A stretch of 64,000 nucleotides of DNA from QWPN01 sp040877375 (lineage in GTDB: Bacteria > Planctomycetota > Planctomycetia > Pirellulales > UBA1268): assembly GCA_040877375.1 (NCBI GenBank), contig JBBDNW010000177.1, forward strand, positions 9,016 through 73,015, given 5' to 3'. Positions 18,771 through 26,632 of the stretch are shown here, piece by piece. Position 1 is the first letter of the stretch. The number at the start of each line of letters is the position of its first letter. Below the pieces are notes generated by a model that saw only the letters and a list, made by a program, of their open reading frames with translations, was not told the origin of the DNA and did not search any database. The translations under genes and the position numbers were made by a program.

Positions 18771-19853
18771 ATGACATCGCCGTCTGGCCGCCGTCTCGCC
18801 CGTGCCATCGTGCTCGGCGTGTGCCTTGGCGCCGGTCGCTGTGCTCTCGTGGCAGCGATGCCCGCCGGCATCGCCGATCCCGAACTCGCCCGCGAGCCGT
18901 CGTGGCGCATCCCGCCGGTCGAGGAGGTTCGCGACCGGGCTCTCGCCTGGCTCGCGGCCGCCGAGTCTGCGGGGCAGCCTTCGGCAGCAGCGACGCGGGC
19001 CCGTGCGGCCTGGGGGGCTGCCGACGGTCGGCCGCGTGTCGACGTGCTCGACGCCGTGATGGAGACCGTGAGCTGCGGCGAGCCACGGGCCGAGGCGATC
19101 CGGACGGCCGCGGCCGGCGACCCTGATCTCTCCTGGCTGGACGATTCCGTGACGACGCCCTTCGTGCGGGACGCCGTGAAACTCTGGTGGGGTCGCGAGC
19201 TGGTGCGGCGTGACCGTTTCGACGACGCCATGCCCCTGCTCGTGGGCCTCGACGTGGCCGCCGCGGTCGATCCCGCCACGCTGCTCTTTCATCGAGCGGC
19301 CTGCCAGCACTGGCTCCTCGCCGTGGACGACGCGCTCGAAAGCCTCGACCGACTGCTCGAGCGCGAACACGAGATCCCGGTGCGCTATGCCCGCGTGGCA
19401 CGCCTGCTGCGGGTCGATATGGCGGCGCTCGACCGCGATTCGCTCGACCACATTGCCCGCCGGATGCGCGACGTCACCCGCCGGCTCGACCTCGGCCGGG
19501 CCGGCTCCGCGACCCGCGATGTTCAAGACGGCGTGATCGAGTCGCTCGACAAACTCATCGAGCAGCTGCAGGACCAGCAACAGCAGCAGGGGGGCGGTGG
19601 AGCCGCAGGTGCCGGAGGCGGCCCGGGGCAGGGGGCCGCCGGCAAGCCGATGGAAGACAGCCGACCTGCCGGAGGCCGCGGCCCAGGCGACGTGCAGGGG
19701 CGCGATCTGGGCGTGGGCGACGACTGGGGCCGGCTTCCGCCCCACGATCGCGAACAGGCGCTGCAGCAGATTGGACGCGAGTTTCCACCGCACTACCGGG
19801 AGGCGATCGAACAGTATTTCAAGCGGCTCGCGTCCGGCGGGGAGGACCGCTGA
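18771..19853 (+). CDS. Secreted TPR-like helical protein with Gln/Gly-rich linker
   Basis: About 361 residues from the chosen ATG, which places a signal peptide (about residues 8-32) at the start; an upstream in-frame start at 18720 would add 17 residues. The middle is made of helical pairs resembling TPR repeats (VLFHRAACQHWLLAVDDALE-like segments). The Q/G-rich linker (from QDQQQQQGGGG) leads to a conserved-looking C-terminus with LPPHDREQALQQIGREFPPH and a final EQYFKRLA helix. The function is unknown; position suggests a role with the vWA/MoxR module. Confidence 0.7.
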   Translation: MTSPSGRRLARAIVLGVCLGAGRCALVAAMPAGIADPELAREPSWRIPPVEEVRDRALAWLAAAESAGQPSAAATRARAAWGAADGRPRVDVLDAVMETVSCGEPRAEAIRTAAAGDPDLSWLDDSVTTPFVRDAVKLWWGRELVRRDRFDDAMPLLVGLDVAAAVDPATLLFHRAACQHWLLAVDDALESLDRLLEREHEIPVRYARVARLLRVDMAALDRDSLDHIARRMRDVTRRLDLGRAGSATRDVQDGVIESLDKLIEQLQDQQQQQGGGGAAGAGGGPGQGAAGKPMEDSRPAGGRGPGDVQGRDLGVGDDWGRLPPHDREQALQQIGREFPPHYREAIEQYFKRLASGGEDR

Positions 19854-19855
19854 GC

Positions 19856-21103
19856 GTGCAGGCCGTGATTTTTTTTCGTCGCCGAACCCTCGTGGCCGTC
19901 TGCGGAGCCGGGGTTGCCATCTCGAGCTGGGGCGTGGCGTCGGTGGCGGCGGCACCCGCGGCCGACGTGGCGGTCCGCGTCGAGATGACGGATGGTTCGG
20001 TCGTGGAAGGACTGCTCGAGGCGATCGACAAGTCGCAGGTGACGCTCGAACTGGCGGCCGGGCGGCGGGAGATGTTGCTGGCCACCATCCGCAGGATCGG
20101 AAGGCATCCGCCGCCTGGAGCGGACCCGCTGGTTGCCGCACTGCCGGTGGAGGTGATGGGTGCTGATGGCGCGCGGATCACCGGCGACGATTTTCTCTGG
20201 GAGGGCGATACGGCTGTGATCGTGCGGGGGGCCGAGCGGATCGAGTTGCCGATCGACCGCGTGAAGACGGTGGCCTGGGGGGCACGGCCGGTCGAGGGTC
20301 CTGCTGCGGCCGAGCGCGGGGCATGGATGGCGGCGGTACCCGCCGAGCCTGCGGCCGACTTGGTCGCCGTGTCGCGGGAAGGCGGCTTCGAACTTGTCGA
20401 GTGTGCGATCACAGCAGTGTCGCCGGAGGTGGTGACGGTGGTGCTCGACGGAGAACGGATTCCGGTCAAACGTGGCAAGGTGCTCGGCCTCGTCTGGGTT
20501 CGGCCGATGACTGCGGGCAGCGGCAGCCGAGTGACGATCGCCGGAGGCAGCCTGACGGCCGCGACCGTGGAGTGGACGGCGGAAAAGCTCGTGCTCGATG
20601 GGACGGTGCGAATCCCCGGCGGTCTTATCGAATCGATCGATTACGCCGCCGGCCGCACAGTCAGCCTCGCGGCACTGCCGCCAGCGACGGTTTCGGCCGA
20701 ACCATTTTTCGGAGCGCTCGCGTCGGTCGATGGCCTCGCGACGTTTTTCGCGCCGCGGCTGGTGCCGGCGCCCGGCGCGAAGGCCGCCGACGAAGCGGGG
20801 GCGAACCGCTCGCTGCTCATGCGGCCGCGAACCCGCGCCGTGTGGCTGGTGCCCGCCGATAGCCAGCGATTTCGCGCGGCGGTTGTCCGCGTGGCCGCGG
20901 GGCAGGCAGGGGGGGCCGTGCGAGTCGCGGTGTTGGCCGACGACCGTGCGGTGTGGGAACAACGGCTCGACGCCGCGGCGGTCGGCGGCCTGCCGATCGA
21001 CGTCGACATGACGGCTGCCCGCCGGCTGACCCTCGTGGTCGATTTCGTTCCCGGCAACATGGGGTGCCCCGTGCGGTTTGACGGCGCGGTCTTCGAAAAA
21101 TGA
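19856..21103 (+). CDS. Secreted protein with possible NPCBM-like C-terminal domain
   Basis: A 415-residue protein with a GTG start two bases after the previous stop. A signal sequence (about residues 10-38, ending VAAAPAADV) is followed by two segments starting VRVEMTDGSVVEGLLEAI and ATVEWTAEKLVLDG, which look like repeats of a small beta-barrel that reads a 'variable-at-this-value' pattern. The last about 100 residues (RFRAAVVRVAAG ... RLTLVVDFVPGNMG) resemble an NPCBM/NEW2 carbohydrate-binding beta-sandwich, a weak match made by eye. It ends in a four-base ATGA overlap with the protease gene. Confidence 0.65.
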   Translation: MQAVIFFRRRTLVAVCGAGVAISSWGVASVAAAPAADVAVRVEMTDGSVVEGLLEAIDKSQVTLELAAGRREMLLATIRRIGRHPPPGADPLVAALPVEVMGADGARITGDDFLWEGDTAVIVRGAERIELPIDRVKTVAWGARPVEGPAAAERGAWMAAVPAEPAADLVAVSREGGFELVECAITAVSPEVVTVVLDGERIPVKRGKVLGLVWVRPMTAGSGSRVTIAGGSLTAATVEWTAEKLVLDGTVRIPGGLIESIDYAAGRTVSLAALPPATVSAEPFFGALASVDGLATFFAPRLVPAPGAKAADEAGANRSLLMRPRTRAVWLVPADSQRFRAAVVRVAAGQAGGAVRVAVLADDRAVWEQRLDAAAVGGLPIDVDMTAARRLTLVVDFVPGNMGCPVRFDGAVFEK

Positions 21104-22851
21104 TCCCGACTCTGCTCTTTCTGCGACGCGGTATTCCGGCCTGGCGGCGAATCGTAGCAGCGCTGATCGTCATGGCCGGCAGTGGTGCCACTGCACGGGC
21201 CTTCGACGTCGATCCCGTGGTGCTCGAGGCGGAGCGGAGCCGCATCGAAGCCATTCGGCGGGCATCCACCGCGGCCGTGTCAATCTTCGCTGGTGACGCG
21301 GGGGGCGGTTCGGGCGTGCTGCTCACCCCCGACGGCTACGCGGCCACCAACTTTCACGTGGTGCAGCCCGCCGGCGCCGCGATGACCTGCGGACTGGCCG
21401 ACGGACGGCTCTACGACGCCGTGCTCGTGGGGATCGATCCGACCGGCGACCTGGCGCTCGTGAAACTGCTCGGCCGCGACGACTTCCCCTGCGCCGTGCT
21501 CGCCGACAGCGATCTGGTGGAGGTGGGAGATTTCTGTTTCGCCGCGGGCAACCCCTTCCTGCTGGCCACCGACCTCAAGCCTTCGATCAGCGCCGGGATC
21601 GTGTCGGGCGTGCACCGCTACCAGTTCCCGGCCGGCACGATCCTTGAATACACCGACTGCCTGCAGGTTGACGCTGCGATCAATCCGGGCAACTCCGGGG
21701 GTGGGCTGTTTGACGCCACTGGTCGGCTCATCGGCGTCAACGGCAGGGCGTCGTTCGAGAAGCGCGGCCGCGTGAACGTGGGAGCCGGATATGCGATCTC
21801 GTCAAATCAAGTGCGGAACTTCCTCGGCTGTCTGAGGGCGGGGCGAATCTGCGATCACGCGACGCTCGGCGCGACCGTGGCGACGAGCGCTGAAAGTCGC
21901 GTCGTTGTCTCCGACATCCTCGAATCATCTGACGCCTGGCGGCGGGGCCTGCGGTATGACGACGAGATCATCGCGCTTGCCGGCCGGCCGGTCCGCACCG
22001 TGAACGCCTTCAAGAATGTGCTCGGAACGCTGCCGGCGGGCTGGCAGGTGCCGCTGGTCTACCGGCGCGGGGGCCGTCGCACCGAAGTGCTCGTGCGGCT
22101 CGCCGGCATCCACGCCCCCGCCCAGCTGGCGACGATCGTCGCGGGAGGTGCGGAGGAGGAGAAGCCGCGGCCCGGTGCGGATGCTGCGCGGCCAGAACTC
22201 CCCGCCGCGGTCCGCAGTGTTTACGACGCCCGTCCCGGATTCGCCAACCACCACTTCAACGTGGTTGAGCGCGACCGGGTGGCCGCCGCCATGGTCGCAG
22301 TTCGCGACGCCACGGCGCTGGGGCCGTGGGTGCTTTCCGGAAGGCTTGCGACGGGGGACGAGTTTCGCATCGAGCTCTCCGACACGGCCGCGTCGATCGA
22401 TCTCCCGACGGGCACCTCGACACTTACCGTCGACGACGCGCTCGATCGCAACCCGGTGCCCCCTGGGAGCGGTGGCATGCTCGCGGCGCTCGTGCTCTGG
22501 CGGCAACTCGTCACCGCGGGCCCCGCCGCCGTCGGACGGACCACCTACTGGGGCACAGCACCACGCGATCCCAGCGCCCTGGGCGACGCGGCGATCGTCG
22601 ACTTTGTCGACGTGCTGGAGTCGGCCACGTCGGGCGTCGAAGCGCGGTTCGCCGTGGACGGCGGCCGGGTGGTGTCGATCGATCTCTGGACGAGCCCCGA
22701 TGCCGAACCATGCGAGGTGAGACTCGTGTGGGACGAGTTGGGGGAAGGGGAGCCGCCGCCGACGCCCGCGCGGCTGGAGGTCAGGCGGGGCGGACAGGAG
22801 TTTGGCACGTTCGTGATCGAGCCGTCCGCACCCCGGGGAAAGGCACCATGA
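21100..22851 (+). CDS. HtrA/DegP-like trypsin-type serine protease with PDZ domain
   Basis: A 583-residue exported protease. The S1C catalytic triad is complete: His86 in TNFHVV, Asp116 in GDLALVKL, and Ser198 in NPGNSGGGL. A PDZ domain follows (about 270-340; YDDEIIALAGRPV, with LPAGWQVPLVYRRGG after it). The C-terminal about 230 residues form an additional beta-rich region without a recognised family. HtrA proteins degrade or refold damaged envelope proteins. It is the first of three consecutive trypsin-fold genes and the only one with the triad. It overlaps both neighbours by ATGA. Confidence 0.93.
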   Translation: MIPTLLFLRRGIPAWRRIVAALIVMAGSGATARAFDVDPVVLEAERSRIEAIRRASTAAVSIFAGDAGGGSGVLLTPDGYAATNFHVVQPAGAAMTCGLADGRLYDAVLVGIDPTGDLALVKLLGRDDFPCAVLADSDLVEVGDFCFAAGNPFLLATDLKPSISAGIVSGVHRYQFPAGTILEYTDCLQVDAAINPGNSGGGLFDATGRLIGVNGRASFEKRGRVNVGAGYAISSNQVRNFLGCLRAGRICDHATLGATVATSAESRVVVSDILESSDAWRRGLRYDDEIIALAGRPVRTVNAFKNVLGTLPAGWQVPLVYRRGGRRTEVLVRLAGIHAPAQLATIVAGGAEEEKPRPGADAARPELPAAVRSVYDARPGFANHHFNVVERDRVAAAMVAVRDATALGPWVLSGRLATGDEFRIELSDTAASIDLPTGTSTLTVDDALDRNPVPPGSGGMLAALVLWRQLVTAGPAAVGRTTYWGTAPRDPSALGDAAIVDFVDVLESATSGVEARFAVDGGRVVSIDLWTSPDAEPCEVRLVWDELGEGEPPPTPARLEVRRGGQEFGTFVIEPSAPRGKAP

Positions 22852-22953
22852 TCCGCAGCGTGGTCGTGATGGCGCTGTGCTGCGTGGCCTGCCCCGTGCT
22901 GGTCGCCGCCGAGGGCGTCGTGGCAGGCGACGGCCGCGGCGGCGGCCCGCAAG
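22848..22953 (+). other. Signal-peptide coding segment out of frame with the downstream body
   Basis: The ATG here overlaps the upstream stop (ATGA), is preceded by a purine-rich GGGGAAAGG, and encodes a good signal peptide (MIRSVVVMALCCVACPVLVA, then AEG). The frame then runs on into nonsense-like sequence, whereas the trypsin-fold body continues in the +1 frame from about 22930. The shift falls in or near a run of G and C only (22931-22950). Confidence 0.75.
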
Positions 22954-23862
22954 GTGGTGAAGATCCATGGGGCGGGGGGCGTCCGCGGCCTGGAGTCGTA
23001 TCAGTCGGGGATGCTGGTGTCGCCGGACGGCCGGATAGTGACCTCGATGAGCACCGTGCTCGATTCCGATGAGATCGATTGCGTGCTCGATGACGGCCGG
23101 CGGTTTCGGGGCACGCTGGTGGGAGTCGATCCGCGGCGGGAGATCGCGCTGCTCACGATTCCCGCGACCGATCTCCCGGCCTTCACGCTCGAGGCTACCG
23201 ACCGGGTGGTCGCCGGCACGCGGATCCTCGCGCTCTCAAACCTCTTCGCCGTGGCAGCAGGCGATGAACGGGTGAGCGTGCAGCGGGGCGTGGTGGCGGC
23301 GGTCGTGCCACTCGCGGCCCGGCGCGGCGCCGCGGAGGCTCCCTATACCGGCGACGTCTACGTGCTCGACTGTACGACCAATAATCCGGGATCGCCCGGT
23401 GGAGCGGTGGTCGACTCACGCGGGCGGCTTATCGGTATGCTTGGCAAGGAGCTGCGCTCGACGGCGGGCGGCATCTGGCTCAACTACGCGCTGCCCGTCG
23501 ATGAAATCGCCCGCGGCTGTGAGGCGATCATGTCCGGCACCGCCGCAGAGCAGCCTGCTGGCAGGCCTCTGGAGTCGCTCGATCTGCGGGCCATCGGCAT
23601 CGTGCTCGTGCCGGATCTGATCGACCGCACGCCGCCCTTCGTCGAGTCGGTTGTCGCCGACTCCATCGCTGCGCAGGCGGGGCTCCGCGCCGATGATCTC
23701 GTGATCGCCGTCGGGGCCGCGTCGGTGGCGTCTCGGGCGGCAGTGCAGCAGGCTGTCGGCGGAATTGAGCCGGGCGACCCGGTGCGGCTGTCTGTGATCC
23801 GCGATGGCGCCGTGGTTGAGTGCGACGTGGGCCCGCGGCCCCGGGGTCGGGAGAAGCTATGA
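22954..23862 (+). CDS. Trypsin-fold PDZ protein lacking the catalytic triad; N-terminus frameshifted
   Basis: The body frame has only a GTG at 22954 as an in-frame start; the natural start and signal peptide lie in another frame at 22848. The fold is clear, but all three catalytic positions are changed: the His position is Ser33 (IVTSMSTVL), the Asp position is Glu63 (REIALLTI), and the Ser position is Pro148 (NPGSPGGAV). A PDZ domain follows (about 205-290, GLRADDLVIAVG). If translated, it would be a non-proteolytic binding protein of the envelope. Either a sequencing error, a true frameshift or programmed shifting could explain the N-terminus. It overlaps the next gene by ATGA. Confidence 0.75.
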   Translation: MVKIHGAGGVRGLESYQSGMLVSPDGRIVTSMSTVLDSDEIDCVLDDGRRFRGTLVGVDPRREIALLTIPATDLPAFTLEATDRVVAGTRILALSNLFAVAAGDERVSVQRGVVAAVVPLAARRGAAEAPYTGDVYVLDCTTNNPGSPGGAVVDSRGRLIGMLGKELRSTAGGIWLNYALPVDEIARGCEAIMSGTAAEQPAGRPLESLDLRAIGIVLVPDLIDRTPPFVESVVADSIAAQAGLRADDLVIAVGAASVASRAAVQQAVGGIEPGDPVRLSVIRDGAVVECDVGPRPRGREKL

Positions 23863-25895
23863 GGTCTTTAGTGCAGCCACGTCGCAGCACAGGGCTCGCG
23901 GTCGCGGTGCAGTTGTTCCTGATGCGCGTGGCTGTCATGGCTGTCATGGCACTGGCGGCGCCGGCGGTTGGGGGGGAGCCGACCCTCGCCGAGGAGGCGG
24001 CCTTTCGCGCGGCGGTGGCCCGCGTGGCGGGGGCCGTCGTCCGCATCGAGCCCGCCGTGGGAACGCGGGCCACGCTTTCGGCGGCAGCCGAGGCCGGCGG
24101 CGCGTCGGGGCCGTCTACGGGGCTAGTCATCGATCCGGCGGGGCTCATTCTGGCGACCACGTTTGCCGTGCCTGAGGATGCGACGGAAGCGATCGTCGTG
24201 CTTGCCGACGGTGAACGGCGGGCCGCGAAGCCGCGGGGCCGTGACCTTGCGCGGGGCATCGTGCTGCTCGAGACCACGCCACTTCCCACGGCACCCGCGG
24301 TCGAGGCGGTGCCGCGCCGGGACCTCGCGCCGGGGCAGTGGACGATCGCGGTTGGTCGGGCCTGGACCGCGGCCGAACCGAGCGTCGCCGTCGGTATCCT
24401 GTCGGCCGTCGACCGCGGCTGGGGGCTCGCGGTGCAGACCGACGCATCCGTCTCGCCGATGAACTACGGCGGCCCGCTCGTCGATATCGCCGGCCGTGTG
24501 ATCGGCATCCTCGCGCCGCTGCCGGCCGACACCGCGGGCATGAAGCTCGGCACCGAGCTCTACGACGCCGGCATCGGTTTCGCCGTGCCGCTCGAAGATC
24601 TGCTCCACGATCTGCCGCGGCTGGCCCGTGGTGAGTCGCTTGGTCGCGGAATCCTGGGCATCAGCTACCGCTCGCGTGACGAGATCAACGGCGAACCCGT
24701 GCTCGCATCGGTGCGGCAGGGGTCGCCCGCGGCCCGCGCGGGATTGCGGGCCGGCGATCGAATCGTGGAGATCGGAGGCCGGCCCGTGGCACGAATCGCC
24801 GATGTGCGTCATGGGCTCGTGCCACAGCACTCCGGCGACGAAGTCGAACTCGTGATCGAGCGGCAGGCAGCCGCCGGAGAGTCTGCGAGGCTGACAGTGA
24901 AGGTGACCCTCGCCGCGGCGCTGCCGCCGTGGAGACGGGCCGTGCTCGGCATGACCGCGGTGCCAGAGGACGACGAGTCGGCACCCATGCAGGTGGCGTG
25001 GGTGTTGCCGGGCGGACCGGCCGACCGGGCGGGGCTCGCGGCGGGTGTCATCGTGACGTCGATCGGGGCGGTGACGGACGAGACGATTCCCCCGCTTGTG
25101 AAGCCATCGGCCACCGCGATTGCCGGGTTTCTCGCGGGCATGGAACCGGGGCAGCGAGTCCGGGTGACGGTGGAAGCGGACGGCACGCCGACGCAGGCCG
25201 AGCTGGAGTTGGCCGCGCTGCCCGGCGAGGTTCCTGATACCGGGCCGCCGTACGGGCCGACGATGGGCGACCCGCTGACAGGCCCGACCGATGCCGTGCG
25301 GGTTGTCCGGCTCGAGGCGGCGGAGATGGCCGACCCGCCGCTGGCGGTGATTCCTCGTGGCGGTCGGGATGCGGTCGCCGTGCTCGTTTACCTCGGGCTC
25401 CCGCATGGACCGGTCGCGGACGACGAGGCGACGAGGTGGAAGGCAGCCGTTGCTGAATCGGGCGTGGCCATCATCCTGCCCGGATCATCAGACAATCGCC
25501 AGTGGAGTCGCGACGACATCCCCGCAGTGCTCCGCTCCCTCCAGTCGCTGCATGCGAAGCGGCCCATCGACCCGGCCCGCGTGGCAGTCGCCGGCAGTGG
25601 GGCAGGGGGGGCGTTTGCCTGGCTCGTCGCCGAACGGCTTGGCGCCGCGTGCCGTGGCATCGCGATCGTCGATGCCACCATGCCCCGAGCGTTCACGATC
25701 GAGCCCTCGCAGCCGGGCGACTCGCAGTGGATCCTGCTGGGAGCGGGGAGCGAATCGCTCCAGCGGCGTCTGGAAGACGACCGGCGGCGACTCGAGCGGG
25801 CCGGATATCCCGTCGGTTCGCTCGTGGTCAACGCCGATGAAACGGCGTCTGCCACGGTCCTTTCTCGGTGGGCGTCGCTATTAGGACTTCTCTGA
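23859..25895 (+). CDS. Triad-less HtrA-like protein with two PDZ domains and hydrolase-like tail
   Basis: About 678 residues from the ATG that overlaps the previous stop. A signal sequence (about 12-38) precedes a trypsin-fold domain in which the His position is Phe102 (ILATTFAV) and the Ser position is Tyr203 (SPMNYGGPL), so it cannot be a serine protease. Two PDZ-like domains follow (GLRAGDRIVEIGGRPV near 305 and the segment around GGPADRAGLAAG). The C-terminal about 180 residues look like an alpha/beta hydrolase of the dienelactone/phospholipase type, but the nucleophile elbow reads GSGAGG, with Gly where Ser is expected. It is probably a scaffold or chaperone, not an enzyme. The next gene starts within its 3' end. 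Confidence 0.8.
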   Translation: MRSLVQPRRSTGLAVAVQLFLMRVAVMAVMALAAPAVGGEPTLAEEAAFRAAVARVAGAVVRIEPAVGTRATLSAAAEAGGASGPSTGLVIDPAGLILATTFAVPEDATEAIVVLADGERRAAKPRGRDLARGIVLLETTPLPTAPAVEAVPRRDLAPGQWTIAVGRAWTAAEPSVAVGILSAVDRGWGLAVQTDASVSPMNYGGPLVDIAGRVIGILAPLPADTAGMKLGTELYDAGIGFAVPLEDLLHDLPRLARGESLGRGILGISYRSRDEINGEPVLASVRQGSPAARAGLRAGDRIVEIGGRPVARIADVRHGLVPQHSGDEVELVIERQAAAGESARLTVKVTLAAALPPWRRAVLGMTAVPEDDESAPMQVAWVLPGGPADRAGLAAGVIVTSIGAVTDETIPPLVKPSATAIAGFLAGMEPGQRVRVTVEADGTPTQAELELAALPGEVPDTGPPYGPTMGDPLTGPTDAVRVVRLEAAEMADPPLAVIPRGGRDAVAVLVYLGLPHGPVADDEATRWKAAVAESGVAIILPGSSDNRQWSRDDIPAVLRSLQSLHAKRPIDPARVAVAGSGAGGAFAWLVAERLGAACRGIAIVDATMPRAFTIEPSQPGDSQWILLGAGSESLQRRLEDDRRRLERAGYPVGSLVVNADETASATVLSRWASLLGLL

Positions 25896-26632
25896 TCGCG
25901 CGACCACTTTCCCCACTGCTGGCCATGGACGGCCGCCTTGCCTCGGGCCTCCGCATCGTCTTTATCGACAACGACCTGATCGTCGTCGACAAGCCGTCGG
26001 GCATGCCGAGTGTTCCCGCTCGCACGCCGCTCGATCCACCCGACGTCGCCCGCGTGCTCGCGGCCTCCTACGGCCCGCTCGAGGCGGTGCACCGGCTCGA
26101 CCGCGACACGTCGGGTCTGATCGTGCTGGCGCGGTCCCGCGAGGTACGGCGGCTCCTGGGACGAGCCTTCGAGGTGGGGACTATTTCGAAGCGGTATCTC
26201 GCGGTCGTGCACGGCACGCCGCCGGCCGATGAGGGCACGATTCATCTTCCGCTGGCCGATGATCCTGGCCGCGGGCCGCGGAAGCGGGTCGACCCGATCG
26301 GCGGACGTCGGGCGACGACGCGGTGGTGGATCCGTGCGCGGCGTGCCGCAGGCTCAACAGCAGGCTGCGGCGACCTGCTCACGCTGGTCGAACTCGAACC
26401 CGTGACCGGCCGGTCGCACCAACTCCGCGTGCATCTCGCTTGGCTCGGATGTCCGTTGGTCAACGACCGTCTCTACGGCCGCGGAGTGGACGGCCCGCTG
26501 GCGCTGCAGGCGATGTCGATCGCATTTTCCCATCCGCGGACGGCCGTCCCCCTGTCGCTGTCGGTCGCTCCCGCCGTGGGACCTCCCTGGTCATCGTTTA
26601 CGCTGGGGTCGGCATCAGCGCCGAGCGGCTGA
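25868..26632 (+). CDS. RluA-family 23S rRNA/tRNA pseudouridine synthase
   Basis: A 254-residue protein starting with GTG; an ATG at 25925 is an equally possible start and would remove the overlap with the upstream gene. The catalytic motif HRLDRDTSGL with its aspartate is intact, preceded by VVDKPSGMPSVP and followed by KRYLAVVHG and GRSHQLRVHLAWLGCPLVND, all hallmarks of RluA enzymes. No S4 domain is present, as in the shorter RluA/RluC relatives. The position modified cannot be told. Its 3' end overlaps the convergent photolyase-like gene by 35 bases. Confidence 0.93.
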   Translation: MGVAIRTSLIARPLSPLLAMDGRLASGLRIVFIDNDLIVVDKPSGMPSVPARTPLDPPDVARVLAASYGPLEAVHRLDRDTSGLIVLARSREVRRLLGRAFEVGTISKRYLAVVHGTPPADEGTIHLPLADDPGRGPRKRVDPIGGRRATTRWWIRARRAAGSTAGCGDLLTLVELEPVTGRSHQLRVHLAWLGCPLVNDRLYGRGVDGPLALQAMSIAFSHPRTAVPLSLSVAPAVGPPWSSFTLGSASAPSG

